Positions 21,196 through 33,066 of a stretch of 64,000 nt of DNA are shown in pieces. Below the pieces are notes generated by a model. That model was not told where the DNA came from. It made no database searches and saw nothing but the letters and a program-made list of their open reading frames with translations. The stretch spans positions 1 through 64,000 of the forward strand of contig JAJYZG010000002.1 in NCBI GenBank assembly GCA_021800155.1. The letters are read 5' to 3'. A program made the translations under genes and the position numbers. Position 1 is the stretch's first letter. The number at the start of each line of letters is the position of its first letter. Source of the DNA: a bacterium (GTDB taxonomy: Bacteria > Patescibacteriota > Saccharimonadia > Saccharimonadales > UBA4665).

Positions 21196-22531
21196 ACTTT
21201 TTTATTACTGTATAAGCGCGAACTACTGGATGAGAATTTATTTTTTCAATTTTGTTTTGTTGCTTGTCAATAACGGCATCTTTTTCTGCTAATGTTTTTT
21301 TTGTTCCGGATAACATAGCCTCATAATCGTTGACCACGCTGAGAAGGGGAGAAAGCGCAAGAGAATTCCTTTTTTTCGGCGCAGTCCTTATGTATTTTAA
21401 AAAATCTCTGTAACAGTTTTCTGGAGAAAAACGCGCAGCAACATCTTTAGCTGCGTAAGTTGATAGTTTTTTTGACAACTTAGGATCTTCTATTAATTCT
21501 CTCATTTTGTTTGCTAAATCATTTGCGTCTCTTAGCTTATAAAGTAGCCCATTCTTTCTGTTGCTGACTATTTCTGATGTTCCTGCGTCATCCGCACCTA
21601 TTACAGGCTTTCCTAGCTGCATGGCTTCCACTGTCACTAAACCAAAGGCTTCTGCCTCCGAACACATTAACATAGCATCAGCATATTGGATGTATGAAGC
21701 AGGATTCTTAACAACACCAAGAAAATGAATTCTATCATTAAGTTTCTCGGTTTCAATATACTGACGAAGATGCTCATAGTATCCATTATCTAAAGGCGCA
21801 CCAATGATAGATAACTCCGCATCAATACCTCTTTCTCGTAGTAGTTTAATTGCTACCACAGCATCTTCTTGGCCCTTGCGTTCAATAATAGAGCCAACCA
21901 TAATAAATTTATTATTTTTATTAATAAAAGGTGTTTTCATATTTTTATCCGGAATTCTCTTTTTGGTTAGGGGATATACAATTCCCGGGTAATCGTTAAA
22001 AATAAATTGATTGGCATAAAAGGAAGCCGTGTATTTAGAGTTGCAAAATATCTTATCGGACAGTTCGTCTATCGTCCTGACTGTCTCTTCCCAGCTCAAG
22101 AACGTTTTAAAGTCCAGTGCAAGCTCGTGTAAAAACCATACATGCGGTAAGTTTGTGAGAGCTGCGGCATACGCCATCCATGGAGCTGCAATAGTATTAG
22201 TCATGCACATTCGCGGTTTCATTTTTCTTATGGTACTAATCATTCCAACAAGAACATTTGATGTGTAGTCATCATTTGTAAACTTAAAATCCGCAGGATC
22301 AGCTTTTCCCAGTACCCACCATGGTTGAGGGGTATATGAGATACTTACTTTAGGGAGTGTTTTTCTTAATGATCTAGTAAAATCACCATCATAAGGAGAA
22401 ACTACATGTATAGACACGCCCTCCTTATCTAGATAATCTAACATCGATAATAGTGCTACTTCTGCGCCACCACTAAGTTCGGCTGAATGAGCCGCTATTA
22501 GAAGGTCGGTACCATTATGAGAACTACTCAC
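21188..22531 (-). CDS. Glycosyltransferase (GT4-like)
   Basis: HSAELSGGAEVALLSML, VGSIIERKGQEDAVVAIKLL, EAFGLVTVEAMQLGKPVIGADDAGTSEIV. Confidence 0.87.
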   Translation of the reverse strand: MSSSHNGTDLLIAAHSAELSGGAEVALLSMLDYLDKEGVSIHVVSPYDGDFTRSLRKTLPKVSISYTPQPWWVLGKADPADFKFTNDDYTSNVLVGMISTIRKMKPRMCMTNTIAAPWMAYAAALTNLPHVWFLHELALDFKTFLSWEETVRTIDELSDKIFCNSKYTASFYANQFIFNDYPGIVYPLTKKRIPDKNMKTPFINKNNKFIMVGSIIERKGQEDAVVAIKLLRERGIDAELSIIGAPLDNGYYEHLRQYIETEKLNDRIHFLGVVKNPASYIQYADAMLMCSEAEAFGLVTVEAMQLGKPVIGADDAGTSEIVSNRKNGLLYKLRDANDLANKMRELIEDPKLSKKLSTYAAKDVAARFSPENCYRDFLKYIRTAPKKRNSLALSPLLSVVNDYEAMLSGTKKTLAEKDAVIDKQQNKIEKINSHPVVRAYTVIKKFM

Positions 22532-24992
22532 TATTTATCTCTTGCTTGTATCTTTCTGGAAGTTCGTTAGATGTCCATGATGTTATAGACTTATTTGAAT
22601 GTTTATTATAAAACACATCTTCCTCTGTTTGTAATTTAGGATTTACATACCAGGGCATATGTCGAATGAGATAAGGCGCTCCAGTTCTTAAACTTGGGTG
22701 CAAAGTGTAGTTGTAAGTAAAAGGTTTATACATTGCGAAAGTTGTGTCCACTCCAGCCTCATATACCCCCGGTATCAATTCGTTTTTCCAGAATTGCCCC
22801 TCCCACGTCTTAACCTCCTTTTTTAGAGGATAATAGTCCGGAATGTCATCGATCTTTAGTCCTAGGCCAACCTTTTCATATTTTAGAAACTGTAGGTGAA
22901 TATTTGCTAGATGCTTTAACACATCAGGAGGGCACTCAGAATCAGGCAAGACATCTGGGTCAGTAACAATGTAGTAACTTTCCGGCACAAGAATCCGCAC
23001 AATATCAAGCACCCAGGGTGATGTATGTCCGATATTTCGTCTTAGCTCCAGAACTTGATATGGGCTATTGTCGTAGTATTTTAATAGAGGTGGATAGTTG
23101 GAAAAATTATCAATAAAGACTATTTTCGTTAAGCCTAGTTTCTCAAGCCAAAGTACAAGCTGGCTCAATGTGTTTATGCGCTGATAACATATAACAAAAA
23201 CAGGAATGTCTGTTAAATGCGATAAGTTTTGTTGACTAAGTTCCTTAATTCTGTCCAAGGAAACACCTTGACGGGAATTATTAATAAATTTGTTGAGGTA
23301 CTCCTCGTTTTTAATATGCATTAATTCAGTGGTTAGCTTTTTACGGTTCATGAGAGCTACATACAAAAAAAGATTTTTTAACCTAGCTAGTTTTAATCGT
23401 AGTGGAACCCGTTTGTTTATACTCCACCTTATTAGTGTATAGAGCTGAAGAACTCTATGGTGATGATCTAAATATCTAGTAAACCTAGATCTATTTCTAG
23501 TTTTTAAAAGCTCATTATTATAGCTTATAGCGTCTTTTATGGGGGTCAAATCTTTAGGTTTTAAACATTTTTTTGGTAATGTTCCCTTAAGTTTTCTGTC
23601 AATTTGGGCATATATAAGAGTGTCATAAATGTTTTTAACTATAGATTGGGATCTGCCATGAAATCCTCCTATAGACTGGTAGTAATTCTTTTCGATTAAA
23701 AGTGCATTTTTCCCATTCGTAAATACGTGGATTTTCTTTTTGTGAGCATTCTTAGAAAGAAACTTTTGATAATCTCGCAGATCGCTTAAAGCATTTGCAT
23801 CACCTACTAATATCCATTGCATTCGTGAAACTATACAACCTAGGTTTATAGATGGAGAAACGAAATACCCCATGTCCTCTACTAACCTGAAATTACTTAA
23901 GTGGGCAGCCTTAACAATATTTTTCTTATTGGATACCACAAATATATATTCGTGAAGTGGATTAGGATCATCAACAAGATTGCGAGCCAAATATTTATCG
24001 GTGCAGTCGATGACTATACTAAATCTCACTTGCTCCTCTAGATAAATTTTACAAACACCTTTATTACCTAGGTTATTTTGCAGTTTATGCCTACAATAAA
24101 TATTTGGTATTAAATAGATAATATTCCAAAGAACAGCTTTAGTATAAGCAAGACCTAACCTGCGACAGCTTTTACTAAAAGGTATTTTTAGAATAGACTT
24201 TAAAAAATCCAGGTAATAGTTATATAGGAAACATGCTAAGTATCTTCCTTCGAAGTTACGTAGAGCATACATATATCGATTTCGAAAGATGTGGTAGTAA
24301 AAGAAAAATGAACCTTCTTTAGCTCCAGAACTGGCACCATTGCGATGCCATATCATTACTTTAGGATTATATAACACTTTATAGCCAGCTCGTTTCATTC
24401 TAGCGAAGAGATCGGTCTCTTCGTAATATGCGAAAAACGGCTTATACAGATAACCCACGCTGTCAATTGCGCTTCGCCGAACTATAACTGCCGATCCCGA
24501 CACACTATTGACTTCCTGTATTGCATTATAGTCTTGTGATTGAAGATGAGTTTCGCCAGTAGAAACAGATACTTCGAGATAAGAATAAAATTGATTAGTT
24601 TCGTCCAGTACAGGTGATGAGTCATCCCAAAAATAAGATCGCCCGCCCACTACCGCTACTCGTTTATCTTCAAAAAGCGAAAGACTTTGTTTTAGGTAGT
24701 CGCTTTTAATTACAGCATCATTATTTAATAAAAGAATAAATTCACCATTTGCGACCTCAAATCCGTCGAGTTGGCCACCAGTAAAACCACGATTAACCTT
24801 GTTGTCAATATATTTAATATCTTTCAGAGAACTAAGATATTTTTTTTCTGCGATACTAGAACCGTTATCTACAATAATCACTTCATAGTTTGGATAATCC
24901 AAGGTGCGAACGTGTTCTAGGCATATCTTTGTATATTCTAAGCCATTCCAATTTAAGATAATAACTGATACCAAGGGATGATATGAAGCCAT
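22524..24992 (-). CDS. Large protein with N-terminal GT2 domain and C-terminal second glycosyltransferase-like domain
   Basis: N-term VSVIILNWNGLEYTKICLEHV...LLNNDAVIKSDYL; C-term FVICYQRINTLSQLVLWLE...YIVTDPDVLPDSE. Confidence 0.8.
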   Translation of the reverse strand: MASYHPLVSVIILNWNGLEYTKICLEHVRTLDYPNYEVIIVDNGSSIAEKKYLSSLKDIKYIDNKVNRGFTGGQLDGFEVANGEFILLLNNDAVIKSDYLKQSLSLFEDKRVAVVGGRSYFWDDSSPVLDETNQFYSYLEVSVSTGETHLQSQDYNAIQEVNSVSGSAVIVRRSAIDSVGYLYKPFFAYYEETDLFARMKRAGYKVLYNPKVMIWHRNGASSGAKEGSFFFYYHIFRNRYMYALRNFEGRYLACFLYNYYLDFLKSILKIPFSKSCRRLGLAYTKAVLWNIIYLIPNIYCRHKLQNNLGNKGVCKIYLEEQVRFSIVIDCTDKYLARNLVDDPNPLHEYIFVVSNKKNIVKAAHLSNFRLVEDMGYFVSPSINLGCIVSRMQWILVGDANALSDLRDYQKFLSKNAHKKKIHVFTNGKNALLIEKNYYQSIGGFHGRSQSIVKNIYDTLIYAQIDRKLKGTLPKKCLKPKDLTPIKDAISYNNELLKTRNRSRFTRYLDHHHRVLQLYTLIRWSINKRVPLRLKLARLKNLFLYVALMNRKKLTTELMHIKNEEYLNKFINNSRQGVSLDRIKELSQQNLSHLTDIPVFVICYQRINTLSQLVLWLEKLGLTKIVFIDNFSNYPPLLKYYDNSPYQVLELRRNIGHTSPWVLDIVRILVPESYYIVTDPDVLPDSECPPDVLKHLANIHLQFLKYEKVGLGLKIDDIPDYYPLKKEVKTWEGQFWKNELIPGVYEAGVDTTFAMYKPFTYNYTLHPSLRTGAPYLIRHMPWYVNPKLQTEEDVFYNKHSNKSITSWTSNELPERYKQEINSE

Positions 24993-26338
24993 TAGTTGGA
25001 TAAGTTAAGAGCTTTTATAATTATACGTTTAACATACTTTGGCATTATTCTTTTAGCTCCTGATAGAAGCAAGTTTCTGTTTGTGGGTACGCTAGCAGGT
25101 TTGCGATTAAGTCTATTAAGATCTTTTATAAGGTAGTCATGTAGAGGTTTAAGTGTTACATTCCAATCAAACTCAGGTCTTATAGCAATAATATTTTTCC
25201 TTAATTTGTTATTTACTCCGGGGTTCAATATATCTAGGATCGCCTGTTCAATTGATGCAACATCTCCAGGAGGCACCACTATACCTAAGTTGTTAGGTTT
25301 GATCACTTCATCTGAGAAGTAGTCTCCTGCAGTCGATATTGTAGGCAGCCCTACCAATATATGATCTAAAATGCGGGTCCTATGAGACACTTCAGTCTCC
25401 ATAGAATCTTTATGAATACTGATTGCCGCATCTGCTTCAAGTAAATAATCAAGCCTATCATTATATTTAACCCAACCTTCATTAAAAAAAACTGTCTTGT
25501 TTAATAGGCCATTATCTTTAGCCATCCTTTTTGTTTTAGTAGCCTCGAGCATTTTTGGTATAGAAGAATTCGGATGATTAGTGCCAAGAAACAACAGCTT
25601 AATGTCGGGTCTGTTTGCAGACAGATTTGCCATTGCTTTTATTAAAGATAGTCCATCAAAATGCTCCCAAATTCCTCCAGTCCATAATAAAACCTTGTCC
25701 GATTTACCTATTCCAGATATGCACCCTTTTATTACAGGATTGCCGACCGTTTGTTTAATGCCAGTATCTATACCCATAGGAGAATAAATAAACCTATCAT
25801 ATACAGGTCTACTCATGTATTCCGATGGTTTTATTTGTCCTGATCCAAATATAAAACCTAGCCAAAAGTCTTTTTGTCTTCGGTTTGAAAATAAAAATAG
25901 ATCTCCGTTTTCGAAGAAAAGTCTATACATTGATATAGAACGTAGAAATTCAAAATTTGTAGATGCCTTAATTTTTTTTTGACTAAATATGTGTGATGCT
26001 AAATTTTCGACAGGAACAGGTGCATAAATATCGAAAACCAAAAATATATTATTTTCATTGCAATATTTGATCATACTTTCATTTAACCAGAGCGCTATTA
26101 TAACCTCTTGATAGTTAAAGTCTTTTTCAAAATTATTGGAGTCTATGCTGACAATGGAATAGTGTCTCTCTAATTTATCGTCAGGTAAGTATGAAGGATC
26201 AAAAAAACCAACAGTTACATCGAAAGAACTTGATAGGGCTTGTGCCATATAATGATAACGTATGCCCGGACCAGCCATGCTGCTTCCAATTTTATCGTGT
26301 GATATAATTAAAACTTTTCTTTTTTTCCCAACATTCAT
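24992..26338 (-). CDS. Glycosyltransferase (GT4-like)
   Basis: SSMAGPGIRYHYMAQALSS, LLWTGGIWEHFDGLSLIKAM, HRTRILDHILVGLPTISTAGDYFSDEV. Confidence 0.8.
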   Translation of the reverse strand: MNVGKKRKVLIISHDKIGSSMAGPGIRYHYMAQALSSSFDVTVGFFDPSYLPDDKLERHYSIVSIDSNNFEKDFNYQEVIIALWLNESMIKYCNENNIFLVFDIYAPVPVENLASHIFSQKKIKASTNFEFLRSISMYRLFFENGDLFLFSNRRQKDFWLGFIFGSGQIKPSEYMSRPVYDRFIYSPMGIDTGIKQTVGNPVIKGCISGIGKSDKVLLWTGGIWEHFDGLSLIKAMANLSANRPDIKLLFLGTNHPNSSIPKMLEATKTKRMAKDNGLLNKTVFFNEGWVKYNDRLDYLLEADAAISIHKDSMETEVSHRTRILDHILVGLPTISTAGDYFSDEVIKPNNLGIVVPPGDVASIEQAILDILNPGVNNKLRKNIIAIRPEFDWNVTLKPLHDYLIKDLNRLNRKPASVPTNRNLLLSGAKRIMPKYVKRIIIKALNLSN

Positions 26339-26366
26339 TTTATATAAATTTTATCTTACATGGAGC

Positions 26367-26690
26367 CTAAATTCTAGAACCAAACACAACCCGCGTTAAG
26401 TCTAGCTGTTTGTTAGGGTTCTGCAAACACCAATCGTAAACTTCCTGGGGTGTATACCAATTCAGCCTTCTAATTAGCTTGTTGTTTAGTTCCCATGCAA
26501 TGTTATATAGCTCTTTCTGGTTAAGATTATGGATGCCACTATGTTTGGGTAGATAGACCCCAAGTTTACGGCTACTGTTCTCGTTAGCCCCACGCTGCCA
26601 GCTGGAGTATGGATCGACTATCCGGCAATTTTGTTTCTTGTCTTCCTTTAGCTAGGCTAGTAGTTGGTCCCCGATGATGGTTTCATAGCA
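26367..26690 (-). pseudogene. IS30-family transposase C-terminal remnant
   Basis: Manual translation: CYETIIGDQLLA*LKEDKKQNCRIVDPYSSWQRGANENSSRKLGVYLPKHSGIHNLNQKELYNIAWELNNKLIRRLNWYTPQEVYDWCLQ...FGSRI*; IS30-like DPYSSWQRGxNEN and ELNNxxxxRLxWxTPxE; internal stop and no N-terminus. Confidence 0.85.
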
Positions 26691-26867
26691 CTTTTCATAG
26701 CGAGAACTAGGGTAACACTATTAGTGTCTAACTGGTAATATTCGGTAACATTATTTATGATCTAAGAGGTGCGGGCGGGTAGATTGTATATCTAGAATAC
26801 TGTAATATAGAAAGGTAAACACAAAATAAAATCCATCGAGGCTTAAGGTTGCTATACAAACCCGAAT

Positions 26868-27446
26868 ATGAAAAGGAAAAATCATACCTACATCTATGTT
26901 GTTGCTACGACTGTCGCGATTGCGATGGTACTAACAGGGTCTCTTTTGTATAGGCACTATAATAACAAACCTAATATTAACTCCAAGGTGATAAAAACAA
27001 TAAAAAGTAGCCCTAAGACAAGTTCCAGTCCAAATAATCCAAAGACTTCTGCAAACACAAGCGGAAGTGCCAATAATGGTAGCAGTTCAATCTCAACAGA
27101 CAATTCCGCAAATTCTTCATCGGGTCATGCTAACCTTATTGCGCCTAGCGGAATTTTTGTAAGTAATCATAACCCAGACCTAAGTGGTTACCCATACCCA
27201 AGCGAAGAAGCGTCAACTTGCAACACTTCTCCAGGAGCAAGCTGCTATATTAAGTTTGTTGGGCCTAACGGGCAAGTTAAATCTTTACCTACTCAAACAA
27301 CCAACTCAAGCGGATCAACTTCATGGACATGGGATGTTTATAGCTCTGGATTTACAGTAGGTAAATGGCAAATAACAGCAGTAGTAAGCCTTGATGGTAC
27401 CACCAAAACAACAACCGACAGTATGGATTTAAATGTACAGCAATGA
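26868..27446 (+). CDS. Membrane-anchored Ser/Asn-rich surface protein with Ig-like C-terminal domain
   Basis: N-terminal TM, low-complexity S/N/T linker, beta-rich tail. Confidence 0.6.
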   Translation: MKRKNHTYIYVVATTVAIAMVLTGSLLYRHYNNKPNINSKVIKTIKSSPKTSSSPNNPKTSANTSGSANNGSSSISTDNSANSSSGHANLIAPSGIFVSNHNPDLSGYPYPSEEASTCNTSPGASCYIKFVGPNGQVKSLPTQTTNSSGSTSWTWDVYSSGFTVGKWQITAVVSLDGTTKTTTDSMDLNVQQ

Positions 27447-29143
27447 TAAAAAGATTTCTTTTAGTCTTACTATCTTCACTAATACTAATAATGCCGATTT
27501 TTTTATTGGTACCGAGTACTGCAGCTTCCTCGTTGCCTTTTAATCCGAATGATCTGATTGACGATATAACTTTTAATAATACTACTACTATGTCTGCAGC
27601 TTACATAGATTCATGGTTAAACAATAACTTCTCTAACAGTTGCATTAGCTCTAATGCAAACTCCAACGGAAACGCTGGGTTTACTACTCCAAGCCCAGAT
27701 GGATGGGACTCTGCGACGAATCAGTACAATTTTGGTAGTAACGTCACCGCTGGCCAGGCAATTTATAATGTATCCCAGGAGTACAATGTTAATCCCCAAG
27801 TTATACTAACCACACTACAAAAAGAACAAGGGGTTGTAAGCGGAGGAGCAGGTTGTTATTACAATACTCCTAATCCCGCAGCTCCATTTTCGAGTACACC
27901 CTCCCCCAGCAATACATTTACATGTGATATTGGAGGACAGTCAACTATCTGTACGTATGCTTGTACAACGGGAGGTGGCTGTATGCCTATAGCCATGAGT
28001 TATGCTTGTCCTGGGTACTGTAGTGCTGGAGCCGAGGGTTTTTCATTGCAGCTTGAAGAGGGAGCCTGGTTGCTACGATTTGGGCAAGAACGATCCCAAG
28101 GCATATTAAGCGGTTATACTGGTTATGATCCGGGAGACGAAAACTATAACTACACCGGTCCTATGACACAAGGATATAGACAGTCAATTGCTGGTGGACC
28201 ATCAATTTATTATGACGGTACATATACAACCCAAGATGGTGTTGATGTTACCATCGATAATGGTGCAACCGCAAGCCTTTACTACTACACTCCATTCGAA
28301 AGCGGAAACTTGCTTTTTGACAATCTTTTTCAAGGCACTATAAGCAATGGAGACCTAGGTTTCGGAAGCGTATATTCAAACAATACATTTACGCCCCATC
28401 CAAACGGTACTTTAATTAGCAATGGATCACAGATTTTTCTGATAAATAACCAACAACGTGATTGGATAACTAATCCATATGTGTTTGAAAGTTACGGATA
28501 TCAATGGAATACAGTTGTACCAGCGACAATAGGGGATACAGAATTACCTGCTGGTCCCAATATTGACACTTTAGCTCCAGGAACAATTTTCTATTCAACC
28601 GGAACGCCTGTATACGTCATGAATTATATAGGAGGTGTTCTAGAAAAGCAGCAGATATCCCTAAGCTCTTATAATGGATTGGGCTATAAATGGTCTCAGG
28701 TTATGTATGTCCCTCCCGATTTTGTTCCTTCAGCGACCGCCCCTAATATATATTTCTCTGATCAGCATCCACCGGGTACGCTAGTGGCCGACTATAGTAC
28801 GGGTAAGGTGTATCTACTCACACAAACATCAAAGGATTGGGTACTAGGTCCCGACGCCTTTAACACTAACAGTTATAGCTGGAGTAATGTCTTGCCGGCA
28901 ACTGCAATTGATCTGTCGCTGCCAGATGGCTCAGATATAAATTTAGCTAATGGAACAATGTTATTGGCCTCAGGTAACATATATCTTGTTAACTACGACA
29001 GCAACAACAATATCTATATCCAGCCAGTTGGTCCTTGGGATTGCTTTTCTAATAGACTGCATTATGGATTGGTAAACTTGTATAGCATTAGCCCAGCAAG
29101 TTTGCCCAGCACAGTTGGCCCTATATTTACTTGTTCCGATTAA
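27443..29143 (+). CDS. Secreted surface protein, possible lysozyme-like N-terminal domain plus W/Y repeats
   Basis: Signal peptide; NPQVILTTLQKEQGVV; repeated GTLI..G.QIFLINNQQRDWITN.YVFESYGYQWNTVVPAT-type units; ATGA overlap with upstream gene. Confidence 0.6.
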   Translation: MIKRFLLVLLSSLILIMPIFLLVPSTAASSLPFNPNDLIDDITFNNTTTMSAAYIDSWLNNNFSNSCISSNANSNGNAGFTTPSPDGWDSATNQYNFGSNVTAGQAIYNVSQEYNVNPQVILTTLQKEQGVVSGGAGCYYNTPNPAAPFSSTPSPSNTFTCDIGGQSTICTYACTTGGGCMPIAMSYACPGYCSAGAEGFSLQLEEGAWLLRFGQERSQGILSGYTGYDPGDENYNYTGPMTQGYRQSIAGGPSIYYDGTYTTQDGVDVTIDNGATASLYYYTPFESGNLLFDNLFQGTISNGDLGFGSVYSNNTFTPHPNGTLISNGSQIFLINNQQRDWITNPYVFESYGYQWNTVVPATIGDTELPAGPNIDTLAPGTIFYSTGTPVYVMNYIGGVLEKQQISLSSYNGLGYKWSQVMYVPPDFVPSATAPNIYFSDQHPPGTLVADYSTGKVYLLTQTSKDWVLGPDAFNTNSYSWSNVLPATAIDLSLPDGSDINLANGTMLLASGNIYLVNYDSNNNIYIQPVGPWDCFSNRLHYGLVNLYSISPASLPSTVGPIFTCSD

Positions 29144-29145
29144 CT

Positions 29146-30009
29146 CTACGCGTTTAGAATAGACAATAGGTAACTTCCATATCCGGATTTTTGCAGTTGG
29201 ACAGCTATTTTTGTTAATTGGTATCTATTAATATAGCCTTCTTGATAAGCAATTTCCTCTATGCAGCCTATCTTAAAACCCTGTCTTTTTTCTATAACAT
29301 GAATAAATTCAGATGCATCGCTCATGCTTTCAAATGTTCCTGTGTCTAGCCAGGCACTACCTCGATCCATTGTATGAACTTTGAGCTTTCCTTTCTTTAA
29401 ATATTCTTCGTTAACGGCTGTAATCTCAAGTTCACCCCTTTTACTTGGATAAATGCTTTTTGCTATGCCTATAACATCGTTATCGTAGAAATAGAGACCA
29501 ACCACTGCGTAGTTTGACTTTGGATTACTTGGTTTTTCTTCGATAGACATTGCGTTCATGTTGTCATCGAATTCAACAACTCCGTATCTCTCAGGGTCAG
29601 ATACTTGATAGGCAAACACAACACCACCTTCTGGGTCGGTACACTCTTTTAGGCTACGACCAAAGTCCGGCCCATAAAAAATGTTATCACCTAGTATTAG
29701 TGCAACCTTATCGTTTCCTATAAATTCTTCACCGATAATAAATGCTTGCGCCAAGCCTTCAGGCTTAGGTTGGACTGCGTAGCTAAGCCTTATCCCAATG
29801 TCCGATCCGTTACCCAGCAGACGCTTAAACTGATGCTGGTCATCAGGAGTAGTGATTATAAGGATATCCCTTATTCCAGCCTGCATCAGAGTGCTTAAGG
29901 GATAGTAAATCATGGGTTTATCATAGATAGGCATGAGCTGCTTAGATATGGCTTTTGTGATCGGATACAAACGAGTTCCTGACCCACCCGCTAAAATAAT
30001 GCCCTTCAT
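29146..30009 (-). CDS. rmlA: Glucose-1-phosphate thymidylyltransferase
   Basis: [42 protein letters not shown]. Confidence 0.95.
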   Translation of the reverse strand: MKGIILAGGSGTRLYPITKAISKQLMPIYDKPMIYYPLSTLMQAGIRDILIITTPDDQHQFKRLLGNGSDIGIRLSYAVQPKPEGLAQAFIIGEEFIGNDKVALILGDNIFYGPDFGRSLKECTDPEGGVVFAYQVSDPERYGVVEFDDNMNAMSIEEKPSNPKSNYAVVGLYFYDNDVIGIAKSIYPSKRGELEITAVNEEYLKKGKLKVHTMDRGSAWLDTGTFESMSDASEFIHVIEKRQGFKIGCIEEIAYQEGYINRYQLTKIAVQLQKSGYGSYLLSILNA

Positions 30010-30857
30010 TTCGACTCCTTATCTAAGTATTCTTTTAGGCTTTCTTGCCAATCTTTAGGTTTAAAACAGGTAGATTCAATCTTCTTTAAATCAAAGGTAC
30101 TATTTAAAGGCCTTGGTGCGGCTTTAGGATTGTCATTGAAATACTCGACACTGGTTACGTCCTTAACATTGAGTCCGTTCCCAGTTCTCGAGAACACTTC
30201 CCGGGCTAAATTAGCCCAATTTGTTTGCTCACCTTCATTACTTAGATTGTAGGTACCGTAAGGAGCACCCGAAGCAAGAAGGTGGTAGATTCCATCGGCA
30301 AGTACGTTGGTGAAGGTGGGTCTTCCTGTTTGATCAGATACCACAGAAGGGATTATTCCTTTATTTGCTAGCTCAAGCATGGTTCTGACAAAGTTTTTAC
30401 CTTCACCGATTACCCAAGAAGTTCTAATGATGAAATGTTCCCGCATCATGTTTACCGTTATGTCTCCAGCTGCTTTGGTTTGTCCGTAAACTCCTAGGGG
30501 ACTGAATGGTTCGTCTTCCTTGTGCGGATTAAGTGTACCGTCAAAAACATAGTCAGAAGAAATATGCACTAAAGTGCAATCGTTAATCTCGGCAAGTCTA
30601 GTAATCATCCCGGCTCCTATGGCATTAACTTGCCATGCTCTAACTCTGCCTTCCTTAGTTTCACATTTGTCCACATTGGTGTAAGCAGCAGCATTTACGA
30701 TTACTTTCGCTTTGGACAAATCAAGGTTGGACAGGCTATCCCAGTTAGATATATCGATATCTTTATGGCTTAATTTTTTTGCTAAAGGAAATTTAGAGGC
30801 AAGAGCTTTGCCCAGTTGACCCTCCACACCAATAATAACTACATTTGAAGAGTCCAA
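30006..30857 (-). CDS. rmlD: dTDP-4-dehydrorhamnose reductase
   Basis: [40 protein letters not shown]. Confidence 0.93.
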   Translation of the reverse strand: MDSSNVVIIGVEGQLGKALASKFPLAKKLSHKDIDISNWDSLSNLDLSKAKVIVNAAAYTNVDKCETKEGRVRAWQVNAIGAGMITRLAEINDCTLVHISSDYVFDGTLNPHKEDEPFSPLGVYGQTKAAGDITVNMMREHFIIRTSWVIGEGKNFVRTMLELANKGIIPSVVSDQTGRPTFTNVLADGIYHLLASGAPYGTYNLSNEGEQTNWANLAREVFSRTGNGLNVKDVTSVEYFNDNPKAAPRPLNSTFDLKKIESTCFKPKDWQESLKEYLDKESK

Positions 30858-30859
30858 GG

Positions 30860-32424
<1,565 letters not shown>

Positions 32425-32454
32425 TTATTGTTCCATTATACCAACGAGTTTATA

Positions 32455-33063
32455 CTAAGCCAGCGTCCACTTACCTAGAACCATATATAACCTTGTTTGC
32501 TGAATACCGTTACGTTCAGTTGTCGCTTCGCCTGCATAAACAAATCCAGCTTTTTCGTATGTATTTATAGCCACTAAATTGTTACTGTTTGTATCGAGCC
32601 AAATGCCCTTGTTTCTGTGTAGAGCTTTATTGGCAGCAAGTATAGCTAAAGTATATGGAAATGAGAGATGCTTATGCAGGGCTTTGTTATAAAGTCGGAT
32701 TGCAAAAGTTATGCTTGCACCGGGCATAATAGGAGCTTCATCTCCGGGTGTTTCTGGGCCAGTCCAGCCGAACCCGGCTAGCTGTAATTGGTTCGAGTCT
32801 AGTTTTCGTACCAAGGGTAGCGCCAGCCTACCTTTGGATAGCCAAGCACCGACCGCTTCTACGTTGGCAAACCGGTCGATCGAGTCACCTGGGCAGCTGT
32901 CCACTATGTGGTCTTCTTTCGAAGCTTCGACTAGCTGTTCAGCTAAAGCCCTGTTTAGCCCTGTCATAACACAGAAGCCTGCGTTGCGCAGACGCATCTG
33001 ATCAACCCTTGCGGGTAGCTCTCTAGGCTTATCGCATAAGGTGGTGGGGTACACTTCTAACAT
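32455..33063 (-). CDS. GNAT-family acetyltransferase-like protein
   Basis: C-terminal TNSNNLVAINTYEKAGFVYAGE motif. Confidence 0.65.
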   Translation of the reverse strand: MLEVYPTTLCDKPRELPARVDQMRLRNAGFCVMTGLNRALAEQLVEASKEDHIVDSCPGDSIDRFANVEAVGAWLSKGRLALPLVRKLDSNQLQLAGFGWTGPETPGDEAPIMPGASITFAIRLYNKALHKHLSFPYTLAILAANKALHRNKGIWLDTNSNNLVAINTYEKAGFVYAGEATTERNGIQQTRLYMVLGKWTLA

Positions 33064-33066
33064 GAC

